This document shows positions 17,588 through 28,552 of a DNA stretch of 64,000 nucleotides, in pieces. Position numbers and translations under genes: made by a program. Position 1 is the first letter of the stretch. Each line of letters starts with the position of its first letter. Under the pieces are notes generated by a model. That model saw only the letters and a program-made list of their open reading frames with translations, had not been told where the DNA came from and made no database searches. The stretch comes from an uncultured Psychrobacter sp. (lineage in GTDB: Bacteria; Pseudomonadota; Gammaproteobacteria; Pseudomonadales; Moraxellaceae). Location of the stretch: positions 1-64,000 of the forward strand of contig CANLDW010000003.1 in assembly GCA_947489525.1 (NCBI GenBank), in the 5' to 3' direction.

Positions 17588-17793
17588 ACCCCTACGATAA
17601 ACCAAATCACACTAAACAGCCAAATGATGAGGACATAAAGTCTAATTTGCTCTGCAGTCCAGTCTAGTGCAAACCACTCAATAAGAAAAAAGGACTTCCA
17701 GCCTTCTACCCACTTGGCGCCACCATAAGCTATGATCCACCAACAATACAGACTCTCAACAATAAAAAGCATACACCACAGTGTTAATGACAT
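17560..17793 (-). CDS. Small tryptophan-rich membrane protein, unknown function
   Basis: I do not recognise this 77-residue protein. It has two hydrophobic helices, roughly residues 3-24 and 50-70, joined by a short loop with KWVEGWKSFF. Tryptophan is very frequent (nine of 77 residues), and phenylalanine and tyrosine are also common. It begins 27 bases after argB and runs in the same direction, so it may be the last gene of the dut-algC-argB unit. The start is ATG at 17793, or GTG six bases upstream. Its stop lies within the terminator. Coding status is supported by the clean two-helix pattern and the position but is not certain. Confidence 0.6.
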   Translation of the reverse strand: MSLTLWCMLFIVESLYCWWIIAYGGAKWVEGWKSFFLIEWFALDWTAEQIRLYVLIIWLFSVIWFIVGVIKPDLRFY

Positions 17794-17819
17794 AGCCACG
17801 CTCGCATTTATTACTAAAA

Positions 17820-18740
<921 letters not shown>

Positions 18741-18829
18741 CTAATTTATTATGGGCTATTATGGGTACGTGCTGAGATAGAGTTTACAAGTAGAGTCTAG
18801 CTGCCATAAAAGTTAGGTGATACTAAAAA

Positions 18830-20917
18830 CTAAGCAGGACGAATAGCGGCAATCTGCGTGGCAAGCGTCGGATCAAATCGTTGGCATAGCTTTACAAAAC
18901 GGTCTTGCACTGCTTTTAGATCCGTTACACTATCACCTGCAAAACGCACCGTAAGATTATGACTGGTATTGGACTGTCGCACGATACCAAAACCATGCTT
19001 AAAGTCTAAGCGCACCCCATCAATACAAGTGAGCTTGGTATCCTGTGGCAGTAAATGCTTTGCTGCTTCTAACTCTGTTTGCGCTTTGACTGATACGCAA
19101 GTACAGTCTGATGACAGACACGTGTCTAAGCTTGCATCAGATTGAGCTTTAGTATTGGTGTCAGCTAGCAGATAAGCGCAGAGCTGGGTTAACTGTTTGA
19201 CAACAGAGCAGTGCATAGGCGCAGTTTGTGGTATGGGCAGGTAGTGATCGGCTGTACTGACGAGCTTTGGCAACTGATCGGTGACATCGGTCAGCTGATA
19301 CGGCGGCGCACTGATAGGCTCGCCCCATACATCGGTATCTGCAGATAATGTCTCGTCATAGGCTGCTGTATAAGCCAGCCAGTGTAGCAGACGCAATCCG
19401 GCGTACATGGCATCGTCATAAACGGTGAAGTAGCTGTCATTAAAGATAAAGTGCCCTGAGAGCTCACCTGCAAAGACAATAGGACTGTCATTGGATTGTA
19501 GCTGTTGACGCATCAAACTACTGCCCGTCTTACTGATAATAGGCTCTGCACCAAGCGTGCTTAGCAAAGGCGCTAGATGGTGTGAGCACTTAATATCAAA
19601 TAAAACCTGCGGCGTCGCAATCGTTGCTGCTTTTACAGTTTTGCTATCAGCAGTCGTATGCTTGATTGAGTTCAGTATCTGGTTTTTAAGAGTCTGACTT
19701 TCTAAAGCTTGCGCTTGAAGTAATTGGGCTTGTAATGCTTTGTCTTTAATGGATAAAGCTTTGGCCGCGAGTTTTTTATGGCTCAAACTTGAACAATGAG
19801 GCGTTAGGGTATCAATATTTGAATCATCGATACCTAAACTCTTGGGACGTTGAGTAATAGCAACTTTGGCAAGCAAATATAATAAATGATCAGAGGCAAC
19901 AACCTTACCACTATTATCTACAATCATGAGCCTGTCACCATCACCATCAAACGCCAGACCAATATCGGCATCATTGACAATGACGGTTTGTTGCAATTCT
20001 GCCAATCGGTTGGGTTCAGTGGGATCAGGATTGCCCATAGGAAAGCTACCATCAGGCCTATCATTGATAATGATGACGCGTTGGCAAAAGCTGGTAAACA
20101 GGGGTGCGGCGATACGGCTGGTAGCACCATGCATGCAATCGATAACGATCGTTAAGTCGAGCTTTTTTATCGTGCGTCTATTGGTCGCGGATAGATTTTG
20201 CTCCGGATAAATCGTCGTAAACACCTCAGCAATGGCTTCAATATAAGGCGCCGCTACAATATCAGTCGGTAGTCCAATAACAGAGAGCATCTTGCTGACG
20301 TCATTGGCGCTATTAAAATGTTTACTATCGTCAAGACTTTGATTATCTGTATTCGTACTAGAACTTATATAAGCAGGCGGTTCTACATTGGATGCAGTAT
20401 TGACTGGCGCAGCTTCATTGATGTTGTACGGCTTACGCCGCGCGCGCGTACAAGAGGTCTTGTCTTGAGCGCGGACTGGTATCAGATCATGGTAAAGCGC
20501 TTGTATGTCCTGTGCACTGGGGGAGTTATTACTGACTAACCATTTAATACCCAAAATACCTTTTGCCGAATGGCTAGCGGTCACCATAATACCGTGACCG
20601 TTATACTGCTCCGTCCAAAACGCCATCATCGGTGTGGTGATTAAACCTAAGTTAAGAACTTGTAGTCCTTGCTCTTGTAAAATAGCAGCAAGCTGCTTGG
20701 CAATTTTATCACTACCGCAGCGCACATCAAAACCGACAATCACTGTCGTGGTTCTGTACTTAACCTCACCTATTGGATAAGCGCTTGTAGGCTGGCGCTG
20801 ATACAGGCGTACAAAGGCATTGCCTACGGCCTCTATAAAATCAGGAGTAAAATAATGCTCGTCACCGCGTATATCGTAGGCACGAAATAAGGCGTGCTGC
20901 GCGACAAAAAACGACAT
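18830..20917 (-). CDS. algC: Enlarged phosphomannomutase/phosphoglucomutase (AlgC type)
   Basis: This 695-residue protein is far longer than AlgC (about 463) but keeps the four phosphohexomutase motifs: TASHSAKG at 113-120 with active S115, DGDGDR at 324-329 for magnesium, GELSGH at 484-489 for sugar and RQSNTS at 647-652 for phosphate. The usual SHNP after the active serine is here SHSA. Three polar, poorly conserved stretches account for the extra length: about 150-210, 355-435 (alanine/lysine/glutamine-rich) and 585-620. It should interconvert hexose 1- and 6-phosphates for LPS or exopolysaccharide. I chose the ATG at 20917, with AAGGAG upstream. It lies between dut and argB, as in Pseudomonas. 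Confidence 0.9.
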   Translation of the reverse strand: MSFFVAQHALFRAYDIRGDEHYFTPDFIEAVGNAFVRLYQRQPTSAYPIGEVKYRTTTVIVGFDVRCGSDKIAKQLAAILQEQGLQVLNLGLITTPMMAFWTEQYNGHGIMVTASHSAKGILGIKWLVSNNSPSAQDIQALYHDLIPVRAQDKTSCTRARRKPYNINEAAPVNTASNVEPPAYISSSTNTDNQSLDDSKHFNSANDVSKMLSVIGLPTDIVAAPYIEAIAEVFTTIYPEQNLSATNRRTIKKLDLTIVIDCMHGATSRIAAPLFTSFCQRVIIINDRPDGSFPMGNPDPTEPNRLAELQQTVIVNDADIGLAFDGDGDRLMIVDNSGKVVASDHLLYLLAKVAITQRPKSLGIDDSNIDTLTPHCSSLSHKKLAAKALSIKDKALQAQLLQAQALESQTLKNQILNSIKHTTADSKTVKAATIATPQVLFDIKCSHHLAPLLSTLGAEPIISKTGSSLMRQQLQSNDSPIVFAGELSGHFIFNDSYFTVYDDAMYAGLRLLHWLAYTAAYDETLSADTDVWGEPISAPPYQLTDVTDQLPKLVSTADHYLPIPQTAPMHCSVVKQLTQLCAYLLADTNTKAQSDASLDTCLSSDCTCVSVKAQTELEAAKHLLPQDTKLTCIDGVRLDFKHGFGIVRQSNTSHNLTVRFAGDSVTDLKAVQDRFVKLCQRFDPTLATQIAAIRPA

Positions 20918-21029
20918 GACGGCACTCTCCTTATGTAGAGGTATGAATAAAAATACTAGCTCGTGATAAATCACGTAAATATCTACAGCTGAGCAAAGGG
21001 CTGCATCTTAGGGCTTAAGGCGGTAGCTA

Positions 21030-21494
21030 TTACTGACGACCAGAGTGACCAAAACCGCCTGCACCGCGTGCGCTTTGATCGCTGAATTCACTGACAACTT
21101 CAAACTCAGGACGTGCGATCGGGACTACAATATACTGCGCCATACGCTCACTTGGATTCAAGACAAAATCTTGATTGCTGCGATTCCAAATACTGACCAT
21201 CAGCTCGCCTTGGTAATCGGCGTCAATGAGACCGACTAAATTGCCCAATACGATACCGTGTTTGTGACCAAGTCCGGAGCGTGGCAAAATCATACCCGCA
21301 TAGTTAGGATCACTGATATAAACCGCAAGACCAGTACCTATTAAATGAGTCGAGCCTGCGACTATCGTCAACGGCTCATCAATACAGGCACGCAGATCAA
21401 TACCCGCTGAGCCATCAGTAGCGCGTGTGGGTATTGCAAATGCTTTATCATTAAGAATTTTGGGATTCACTATCTTGACTTGTACCGCTTGCAT
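21030..21494 (-). CDS. dut: dUTP diphosphatase
   Basis: This protein of about 154 residues hydrolyses dUTP to dUMP, keeping uracil out of DNA and feeding dTMP synthesis. Motifs run in order: AGIDLRA (motif 1), RSGLGHKHG (motif 2), [11 protein letters not shown] (motif 3) and the C-terminal glycine-rich [13 protein letters not shown] (motif 5). It should form a trimer. An in-frame GTG six bases upstream is an alternative start. The upstream DNA is a tandem-repeat tract that also touches the mgtE stop. It is followed by algC and argB. Confidence 0.97.
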   Translation of the reverse strand: MQAVQVKIVNPKILNDKAFAIPTRATDGSAGIDLRACIDEPLTIVAGSTHLIGTGLAVYISDPNYAGMILPRSGLGHKHGIVLGNLVGLIDADYQGELMVSIWNRSNQDFVLNPSERMAQYIVVPIARPEFEVVSEFSDQSARGAGGFGHSGRQ

Positions 21495-21535
21495 ACTCAC
21501 TCGCTCAGAATTTATTGATTGTATTTATTATTTCG

Positions 21536-21619
21536 CTTGGTTTTATATTTCACTGTGTTTGGTTTTATATTTTATGATGCTTGGTTTTATATTTTATATT
21601 TTATATTTTATATTTTATA
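21536..21619. repeat. Nested tandem repeats between mgtE and dut
   Basis: A 22-base unit holding TTGGTTTTATATTT is repeated three times (21536-21557, 21558-21579, 21580-21601). The last unit runs into five perfect copies of the 7-mer TTTTATA at 21585-21619. The final copy overlaps the mgtE stop codon (21615-21617). This tract sits just upstream of dut, where its promoter would be expected. Confidence 0.9.
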
Positions 21620-23018
21620 GTATTAATACGCTTGCTAGTCCCAAAAAAGACATAAAACCGACAATATCGGTAACTGTCGTCAAGATTACAGAGGCTGATA
21701 AAGCTGGATCGATATTCATGCGTTTGAGTATCAAAGGAATACTTATGCCCGATACGTTAGCAGCGGTCATATTAATCGCAATAGCAAAACCTATGACCAT
21801 GCTGATTTTAACATCATGAAACCATAATTGAGCAATAAAAGCCATAATTATCGCCCATATGATACCGTTTATCGCGCCAACCCACAGCTCTTTATTAAGT
21901 AGCCATACGCGGTTAGAACCCCCGATCTGACCCATAGCCATACCGCGTATCACAACGGTCAAGGTCTGTGAGCCTGCAATACCGCCCATACTGGCGACGA
22001 CAGGCATCAAAATGGCAAGCGCTACGACTTGTGCGAGCACTTCTTCAAACTGACCGATGACGGCGGCCGCAAGTAGTGCCGTACCTAAATTAATTCCCAA
22101 CCAAACACTACGACTCTTGGCACTGGTTAGAATTGGCGCGAACAGCTCCTCGTCTTGACTCACACCGGCTAGGCTTTTCATCGTGCTATCGACGTCATCT
22201 TGGATAATCTCCATGATGTCCTCGCCGTTTAACTGTCCTACTAACTCACCAAAATCATTGATGACCGGGGCATAGCGAATGTCCTCTGAGCGAAAAATAG
22301 CCGCCGCGTCTTGAATATCCAAGCGATCATTAATCGTTACTGCCGCATCAATAAAGTCTGCTACTAGCGCACTTTGATCGTGTTTGATAATATCGACCAA
22401 GCTTAAGAGTCCAAGTAGCTGCTGGCTTTGATCAACGACCAATAGCTCTTGGCTTTGGTCATCGAGTAAGTCTTTGTCATCGCGTAGCCAATCTTGTACT
22501 TGCGCCAGACTGATATGATCTTGCACCTGAATGATATCAGGATCCATATAGCTGCCAACTTCCCAGTCCTCATACGTATCGAGCTTGTTGACCTGAACGC
22601 GAATGTCTTCATCCAAAGTCGCCATCACAGAAGTGCGCACCGTATCAGTAACGGTCTCTAGAATCTCTGAGATGTCTTGGGCGTCGAGATCTTGTGTGAA
22701 TGCAGATATCTGTTTAGAAGAGATATTCTCCATTAAAGGCTGACGCGTATCGACCTCAAGCTCAGCAAGCACTTCGCCTTTGAGCGCTTCTGGAACTTGT
22801 TGCCAGATTAGAAGTCGGCTCTGAGGCGGAAACGACTCTAACAGGTTGGCAATCTCATACTCTGATTGCTTGGCCAAAAACTCACTAATTGCGTTATACG
22901 CCTTTTCGGCAACCAGATCCTGTAGATAGAGTAGCTTGTACTCAGCACTATACTCTAGCGGATTATAATCCGCTGGTAGTTTTGAGGGTTGGTTGGTATT
23001 AGGCGTTGGGACAGACAT
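21615..23018 (-). CDS. mgtE: MgtE family magnesium transporter
   Basis: This 467-residue protein has the MgtE layout. An N-terminal helical superfamily domain (about 25-140, with SFPPQSRLLIWQQVP and MATLDEDIRVQ) is followed by two CBS domains (about 150-275, with LGLLSLVDIIK and GELVGQLNGEDIMEII) and a five-helix pore domain in the last 180 residues. The pore has the conserved MPVVASMGGIAGSQTLTV and AANVSGISIPLILKR motifs. It imports magnesium through the inner membrane, and the CBS and N domains sense cytosolic magnesium. It runs in the same direction as dut. Confidence 0.95.
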   Translation of the reverse strand: MSVPTPNTNQPSKLPADYNPLEYSAEYKLLYLQDLVAEKAYNAISEFLAKQSEYEIANLLESFPPQSRLLIWQQVPEALKGEVLAELEVDTRQPLMENISSKQISAFTQDLDAQDISEILETVTDTVRTSVMATLDEDIRVQVNKLDTYEDWEVGSYMDPDIIQVQDHISLAQVQDWLRDDKDLLDDQSQELLVVDQSQQLLGLLSLVDIIKHDQSALVADFIDAAVTINDRLDIQDAAAIFRSEDIRYAPVINDFGELVGQLNGEDIMEIIQDDVDSTMKSLAGVSQDEELFAPILTSAKSRSVWLGINLGTALLAAAVIGQFEEVLAQVVALAILMPVVASMGGIAGSQTLTVVIRGMAMGQIGGSNRVWLLNKELWVGAINGIIWAIIMAFIAQLWFHDVKISMVIGFAIAINMTAANVSGISIPLILKRMNIDPALSASVILTTVTDIVGFMSFLGLASVLIL

Positions 23019-23089
23019 AAAGGTTCCAAGTTAATAAATAGAATGATTGAGGCCTATGGGTGCTCGGAAAAAAACAGCGCTTAGAGCCA

Positions 23090-25123
23090 CTAACGCTTAC
23101 CTAATAGGGCACGAATATTTGCTAGATATTCATCAGCGACCGCTTCTGGATTCTTAGTCGCTTGCTTCTTTTTCGCTTTAGCGGGCCAGTCGATGTGATC
23201 TTCTGGTAATTCATCTAAAAACCTTGATTCGGAGGTTACGCGCATCTGACCCCCTGCACGGCGCTGAGTGGCAAGCGTCAATGTCAACTCACGGCGCGCA
23301 CGGGTGATACCCACGTACATTAGACGGCGTTCTTCCTCAATTGTCTCACTAAGAATGGAGTTGCGATGCGGTAGCATCTCCTCTTCTAAACCCATAATAT
23401 AAACATAGTCAAACTCCAAACCCTTTGCCGCATGCAAGGTCATCAAATTGACCTTGTTGGTATTCTCTTCTTCTTGCTGCTGCTCTAGCATGTCGAGTAA
23501 GACGAGTTTGCGAATGATGGTATCGATAGTACGATCTTCGTCTTCCTCCGCGCGGTTAATCAGCGACTGAATACTCGTGTAGAGCATGTCGATATTATCA
23601 ATGCGGTTTTTTTCTTGCTGCGGTGTTTTGGCATCGCTACGTACAAAGTCAATGTAGCCTGTCTCATCGATCATTTGTCTGACGATGGGGACGGGGTCAG
23701 GGTGTTGATCCAGCTCGCGCGTATAGTGTTCAATAAAATCACCAAACTCTTTGAGCGTACTATAAGCTTTGCTTGGCAATACATGAGCAAGCCCTGCATG
23801 CGTACAAGAGGCCAACAAAGAGATACTGTGTTCTTGTGCAAACAGTCCGAGCTTCTCAAGAGTTGCAGGTCCCATGCCGCGCTTAGGCGTATTGATGATA
23901 CGCAAAAAGGCACTGTCATCCTCAGGGTTTAATATCAGGCGCAGATAACCCATGATATCTTTGATCTCACTGCGGGCAAAAAAGGATTGACCACCCGATA
24001 ACTTATAAGGTATCTGCAATTGACGCAGCTGCGCTTCTAGCATACGCGCCTGAAAGTTACTGCGATAGAGTACCGCGTATTGCTCCCACTCATTACCATG
24101 GCGTAGTTTATGGGTGACGATCTCTTTGGCGACGCGTTCAGACTCATCATCGTCATTGCGGCAGTTGATGATGCGTATTTTCTCGCCTTGTCCTTTATCC
24201 GACCACAGCTTCTTTTCAAACAAATGCTCGTTGTTAGTAATGACCGCATTAGCTGAGGTCAAAATACGACTAGTAGAGCGATAGTTTTGCTCAAGCATAA
24301 CAACTTTAAGCTTAGGAAAGTCCTCTTTGAGCAGCGCCATATTTTCAGGTTTGGCGCCGCGCCACGCATAGATAGATTGATCATCGTCACCAACGACCGT
24401 AAAGCGTCCTTGCGGTCCGACCAAGTATTTGATCATCTCGTATTGGGCGGTATTGGTATCTTGGTACTCATCGACCAGTAGATAGCGAATACGGTTTTGC
24501 CATTTATCACGCAGCTCTCTGTTCTCGCGCAGTATCTTGGTCGGTAGGACGATCAAATCGTCAAAGTCAACGGCGTTATAAGCGCGCAAGTTGCGCTCAT
24601 ACAGGGCGTAGAGAGTTGCAAAGATCATATCCTCTGGATCGTCTAAAGTTTCCATCGCCTTATCAGGCTCAATCAGATCGTTTTTCCAGTCTGATATCAT
24701 CTTGATCGCTTTACCGACCAGCTCACGACTCTCAGCACCAGACAAGTTGTCGCGCATCATCAGCTCCATGAGCAGCCGTTTACTATCATCGCTGTCCATG
24801 ATGGAAAAATTACCCTTGAGCGGCGTATGGATCAGCTCGTAACGCAAGAACTGCAAACCAAATTGGTGAAAAGTTGAGACTGTAAGGCCGCGCGTTTTTT
24901 CGCTGGGCAACAGCTTACTTACCCGCGCTTTCATCTCACGGGCTGCTTTATTAGTAAAGGTTACTGCAGTGATACGCTCCGCTGGCATATTGCACTCCTC
25001 GATCAGATGAGCAATCTTGCGGGTGATCACTGAGGTTTTACCAGAGCCCGCTCCAGCTAATACCAGTAGCGGACCTGATACATAAAGCATAGCCTCATTT
25101 TGTTTGGGGTTGAGTTGACTCAT
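23090..25123 (-). CDS. rep: ATP-dependent DNA helicase Rep
   Basis: This protein of about 677 residues is a UvrD/Rep superfamily 1 helicase. It has a Q-motif near the start (LNPKQNEAM), Walker A AGAGSGKT at 23-30, and motif II DEYQDTN. Motif III is GDDDQSIYAWRGA, motif IV QNYRSTSRIL, and motif VI YVGITRARRELTLTLA. Its length matches E. coli Rep (673) better than UvrD (720), so Rep is favoured. It unwinds DNA 3' to 5' and helps forks pass proteins. I chose the ATG at 25123 with AAAGG upstream; a longer frame starts 39 bases earlier but lacks homology. The C-terminal tail is lysine/alanine-rich. Confidence 0.93.
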   Translation of the reverse strand: MSQLNPKQNEAMLYVSGPLLVLAGAGSGKTSVITRKIAHLIEECNMPAERITAVTFTNKAAREMKARVSKLLPSEKTRGLTVSTFHQFGLQFLRYELIHTPLKGNFSIMDSDDSKRLLMELMMRDNLSGAESRELVGKAIKMISDWKNDLIEPDKAMETLDDPEDMIFATLYALYERNLRAYNAVDFDDLIVLPTKILRENRELRDKWQNRIRYLLVDEYQDTNTAQYEMIKYLVGPQGRFTVVGDDDQSIYAWRGAKPENMALLKEDFPKLKVVMLEQNYRSTSRILTSANAVITNNEHLFEKKLWSDKGQGEKIRIINCRNDDDESERVAKEIVTHKLRHGNEWEQYAVLYRSNFQARMLEAQLRQLQIPYKLSGGQSFFARSEIKDIMGYLRLILNPEDDSAFLRIINTPKRGMGPATLEKLGLFAQEHSISLLASCTHAGLAHVLPSKAYSTLKEFGDFIEHYTRELDQHPDPVPIVRQMIDETGYIDFVRSDAKTPQQEKNRIDNIDMLYTSIQSLINRAEEDEDRTIDTIIRKLVLLDMLEQQQEEENTNKVNLMTLHAAKGLEFDYVYIMGLEEEMLPHRNSILSETIEEERRLMYVGITRARRELTLTLATQRRAGGQMRVTSESRFLDELPEDHIDWPAKAKKKQATKNPEAVADEYLANIRALLGKR

Positions 25124-25413
25124 AAAGTAACCTTTGGGACAAGTGGTGCAAATAGGGCACAAGGTAAAAACGTAGTAGTGCGCTTTTATGCTATAACTTT
25201 GACGCCTTTACTTAGCTTCAGTACGGCTAGTTTAAAAGCTATGTTAAATGCTAGCACTAAGTACTGCTAACTGAGTAATAATAGTAGTAAAATCGGGAAG
25301 ATAGCAGCAAGCCACTAGCAAATTCGGTGAGGTATTATAAAGCAAAAGTGGCGCTTTTGGGGAAGGGATGGCGAAAGTATGTTGGAGAAGTATAAGAAAG
25401 GTTTGCCTACAGC

Positions 25414-25441
25414 GCACCTGTTCGCTTAACGTAACAGGTGC
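25414..25441. terminator. Hairpin after hemB (possible terminator)
   Basis: GCACCTGTT (25414-25422) pairs exactly with AACAGGTGC (25433-25441). It lies 18 bases beyond the hemB stop. No T-run follows on the minus strand, so if it stops transcription it is not a classic intrinsic terminator. Confidence 0.45.
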
Positions 25442-25458
25442 TATAAATGGAGAAAAAA

Positions 25459-26484
<1,026 letters not shown>

Positions 26485-26583
26485 TTATAATCTTGTAGTT
26501 ATAAGTTTTTAATCACGAAATTTGGATGATAGGTTTTAATTATTCGATTGAAACAACATATATCAAAGGTAGCATATAAAAGC

Positions 26584-26608
26584 AAAAAGCCCTACCGAGA
26601 CGGTAGGG
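26584..26608 (-). terminator. Terminator of the RND pump operon
   Basis: CCCTACCG (26590-26597) pairs with CGGTAGGG (26601-26608) around a 3-base loop. On the minus strand a T-rich tract (complement of 26584-26588) follows. It lies about 75 bases beyond the stop of the outer-membrane channel gene. Confidence 0.88.
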
Positions 26609-26622
26609 TTAATGTATGACTG

Positions 26623-26670
26623 AATTAAAAACAACAGTAATTAAAAACACCGGTAATTAAAAACATAAGT
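26623..26670. repeat. 16-bp tandem repeat, three copies
   Basis: AATTAAAAACAACAGT, AATTAAAAACACCGGT and AATTAAAAACATAAGT follow one another at 26623-26638, 26639-26654 and 26655-26670. The tract lies between the channel gene stop and its terminator, so it is in the 3' untranslated region. Confidence 0.9.
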
Positions 26671-26683
26671 CACCCTCAAAAGC

Positions 26684-28552
26684 CTACTGCGTCGTGATAG
26701 GGGTCACGCTCACTGGGGCAGGCTTTTGCTCAACTGGGATGTCCTCACGCAATATGCCAACTGCAGCATCCGCATCATTATCATTATCGATATCGACGAT
26801 GGCTTTAGGATCAAAGACAGCCCGAGTAGGCGCGTTATTTTGTCTAATCGCATTAGCCTCAGGCACCGACGCCACGCGGGCAGAGCTTGCTGCATCGATA
26901 GCGTACTCTGCTTGCGACTCTGGGGTTTCTGTCAGTAGGGTTGGCAAGTCTGCTAAGTTGGTATAGCGTGGTACGGGAATGATCGTTGGCACATCAAGAT
27001 TTGCACCGCCGCCAAGCGCTTGATAAAGCTCGATTTGACTAATGAGCTTACGCAGCTCTAGATCCAATATGCCTTGCTGCGTATCGAACAAAGAGCGCTG
27101 AGCATCAAGGACATCTAAATAGTTTGAGATACCCGCTCTAAAGCGCGCGTCTGCAATCTCATAAGTCTGATTGAAGTTATCTTGTAGGCGATACTGCGTC
27201 GCCAACTGCTTTCCTAAAGTCGCCCTTGTCGCTAAAACGTCTGAGACTTCGCGGAAAGCGGTTTGGATAGTTCGTTCGTAATTGGCTAGGTTCTGCTCGC
27301 GCTCAATTTTGGCAACGTCATAATTGGCATCTAAGCGCCCACCGTCAAAGATCGGTACGCTAATATTAGGGCCAAACGTCCAGCCATAAGAGTCGCTCTC
27401 AAATAAGTTGCTAAAACTATCGCTACGTAAGCCTACGCTAGTAGCGAGGCTGATCGTTGGGAAGTAAGCGGCACGCGCGACGGCAATGTTAGCACCAGCA
27501 GCTTTTAGATCGTACTCTGCTTGCAAAACATCAGGACGATAGCGTAGAAGCTCACTTGGCAGACCCGTACTAAAGACCTCATGAGTCGTAATATTACTAA
27601 CCGCAGGCGTTGGCAACAGCTCGCTTGGAATGGGCGCACCGATAACAAAGCGCAGTGCATTCCGTGAGGTGAGAATACTGCTTTGCGCACGAAGAACTGC
27701 AAGCCGAGCATTCTCTAACGCTGCCGCTGACTGCAATGAAGGTAGTCTGGGGTCAATACCCGCCTCAAAGCGAGCGTTAGCAATCTCCAAAGAGCGTTCA
27801 CGACTTTCAACGGTGGCCTCGGCTAGCTGAAGCTGGGCTAGGCTATAACTCAAATTGGCATAGCTTTGCGCGATGTTACTAATCAGACTAATCTGCACCG
27901 ACTCTTTGGCAGCAGTAGTTGCTAAAAAGTTCTGTAGCGCTTGATCTTTTAGGCTATCAATTCGGCCCCAAAAATCAAGCTCGTAGCTGGCAAGTCCTAA
28001 GTTAACACTGTAACTGTCTGTCGTCTGTCTACCACCAATGCGTTGACCGTTAGGCAAATCAGTACGAGGAGAGGATTGACTTTGACGCGTATAGTCGAGC
28101 TGACCATTAATCGTTGGTAGATCGCGTATGTCGGTGATACGGTACTGCGCACGCGCTTGCTCAATGGCAAGTAGCGCGCTCTCGAAGTCTTTGTTGTTCT
28201 CTAAACCGATTGCGATCAGTGCTTTTAGACGATCATCGCTATAAAAGTCTTGCCAGCGCTGTGCTGCTAGACTGGGTTGATCTGCACTACTCACGGTCTC
28301 GTTATCGAACGCATCATAGCTTTGTTCGATAGCAATATTAGGCTCAGCAAGGATAGGTCCATTATCCACCTTTGGCGGTATAGTCGTACAAGCTGCCATA
28401 CTCATAGTCAGCGCGCTCATAGCAAATAAACGTCCTGAGCTAGTCATACACTTGCAGCCAGCAAGGGTTTTGAGCGTTAGCGGGTTACCTGCCACCGCGC
28501 TGGAGGCTGCTTGACGCGGCAATCTAGAAGTAAAAGGGAAACGAAAACTCAT
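26684..28552 (-). CDS. RND efflux outer-membrane channel lipoprotein (NodT/OprM/AdeK type)
   Basis: This 622-residue protein has the lipobox MAAC with acylated C55, followed by two outer-membrane efflux repeats. The conserved segments LASYELDFWGRIDSLKDQAL, LPSELLRYRPDVLQAEYDLK and RFRAGISNYLDVLDAQRSLF are all present. It forms the trimeric exit duct of the pump. The chosen ATG overlaps the acrB stop as ATGA, which suggests coupling. An internal ATG at residue 36 would give a shorter, more usual signal peptide. About 90 residues rich in alanine, aspartate and proline follow the barrel region; OprM (about 485 residues) lacks them. Confidence 0.92.
   Translation of the reverse strand: MSFRFPFTSRLPRQAASSAVAGNPLTLKTLAGCKCMTSSGRLFAMSALTMSMAACTTIPPKVDNGPILAEPNIAIEQSYDAFDNETVSSADQPSLAAQRWQDFYSDDRLKALIAIGLENNKDFESALLAIEQARAQYRITDIRDLPTINGQLDYTRQSQSSPRTDLPNGQRIGGRQTTDSYSVNLGLASYELDFWGRIDSLKDQALQNFLATTAAKESVQISLISNIAQSYANLSYSLAQLQLAEATVESRERSLEIANARFEAGIDPRLPSLQSAAALENARLAVLRAQSSILTSRNALRFVIGAPIPSELLPTPAVSNITTHEVFSTGLPSELLRYRPDVLQAEYDLKAAGANIAVARAAYFPTISLATSVGLRSDSFSNLFESDSYGWTFGPNISVPIFDGGRLDANYDVAKIEREQNLANYERTIQTAFREVSDVLATRATLGKQLATQYRLQDNFNQTYEIADARFRAGISNYLDVLDAQRSLFDTQQGILDLELRKLISQIELYQALGGGANLDVPTIIPVPRYTNLADLPTLLTETPESQAEYAIDAASSARVASVPEANAIRQNNAPTRAVFDPKAIVDIDNDNDADAAVGILREDIPVEQKPAPVSVTPITTQ

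Noticed and set aside
21536..21619. Origin-like AT-rich repeat
   Set aside because: No DnaA boxes or replication genes nearby; simple tandem slippage explains it.
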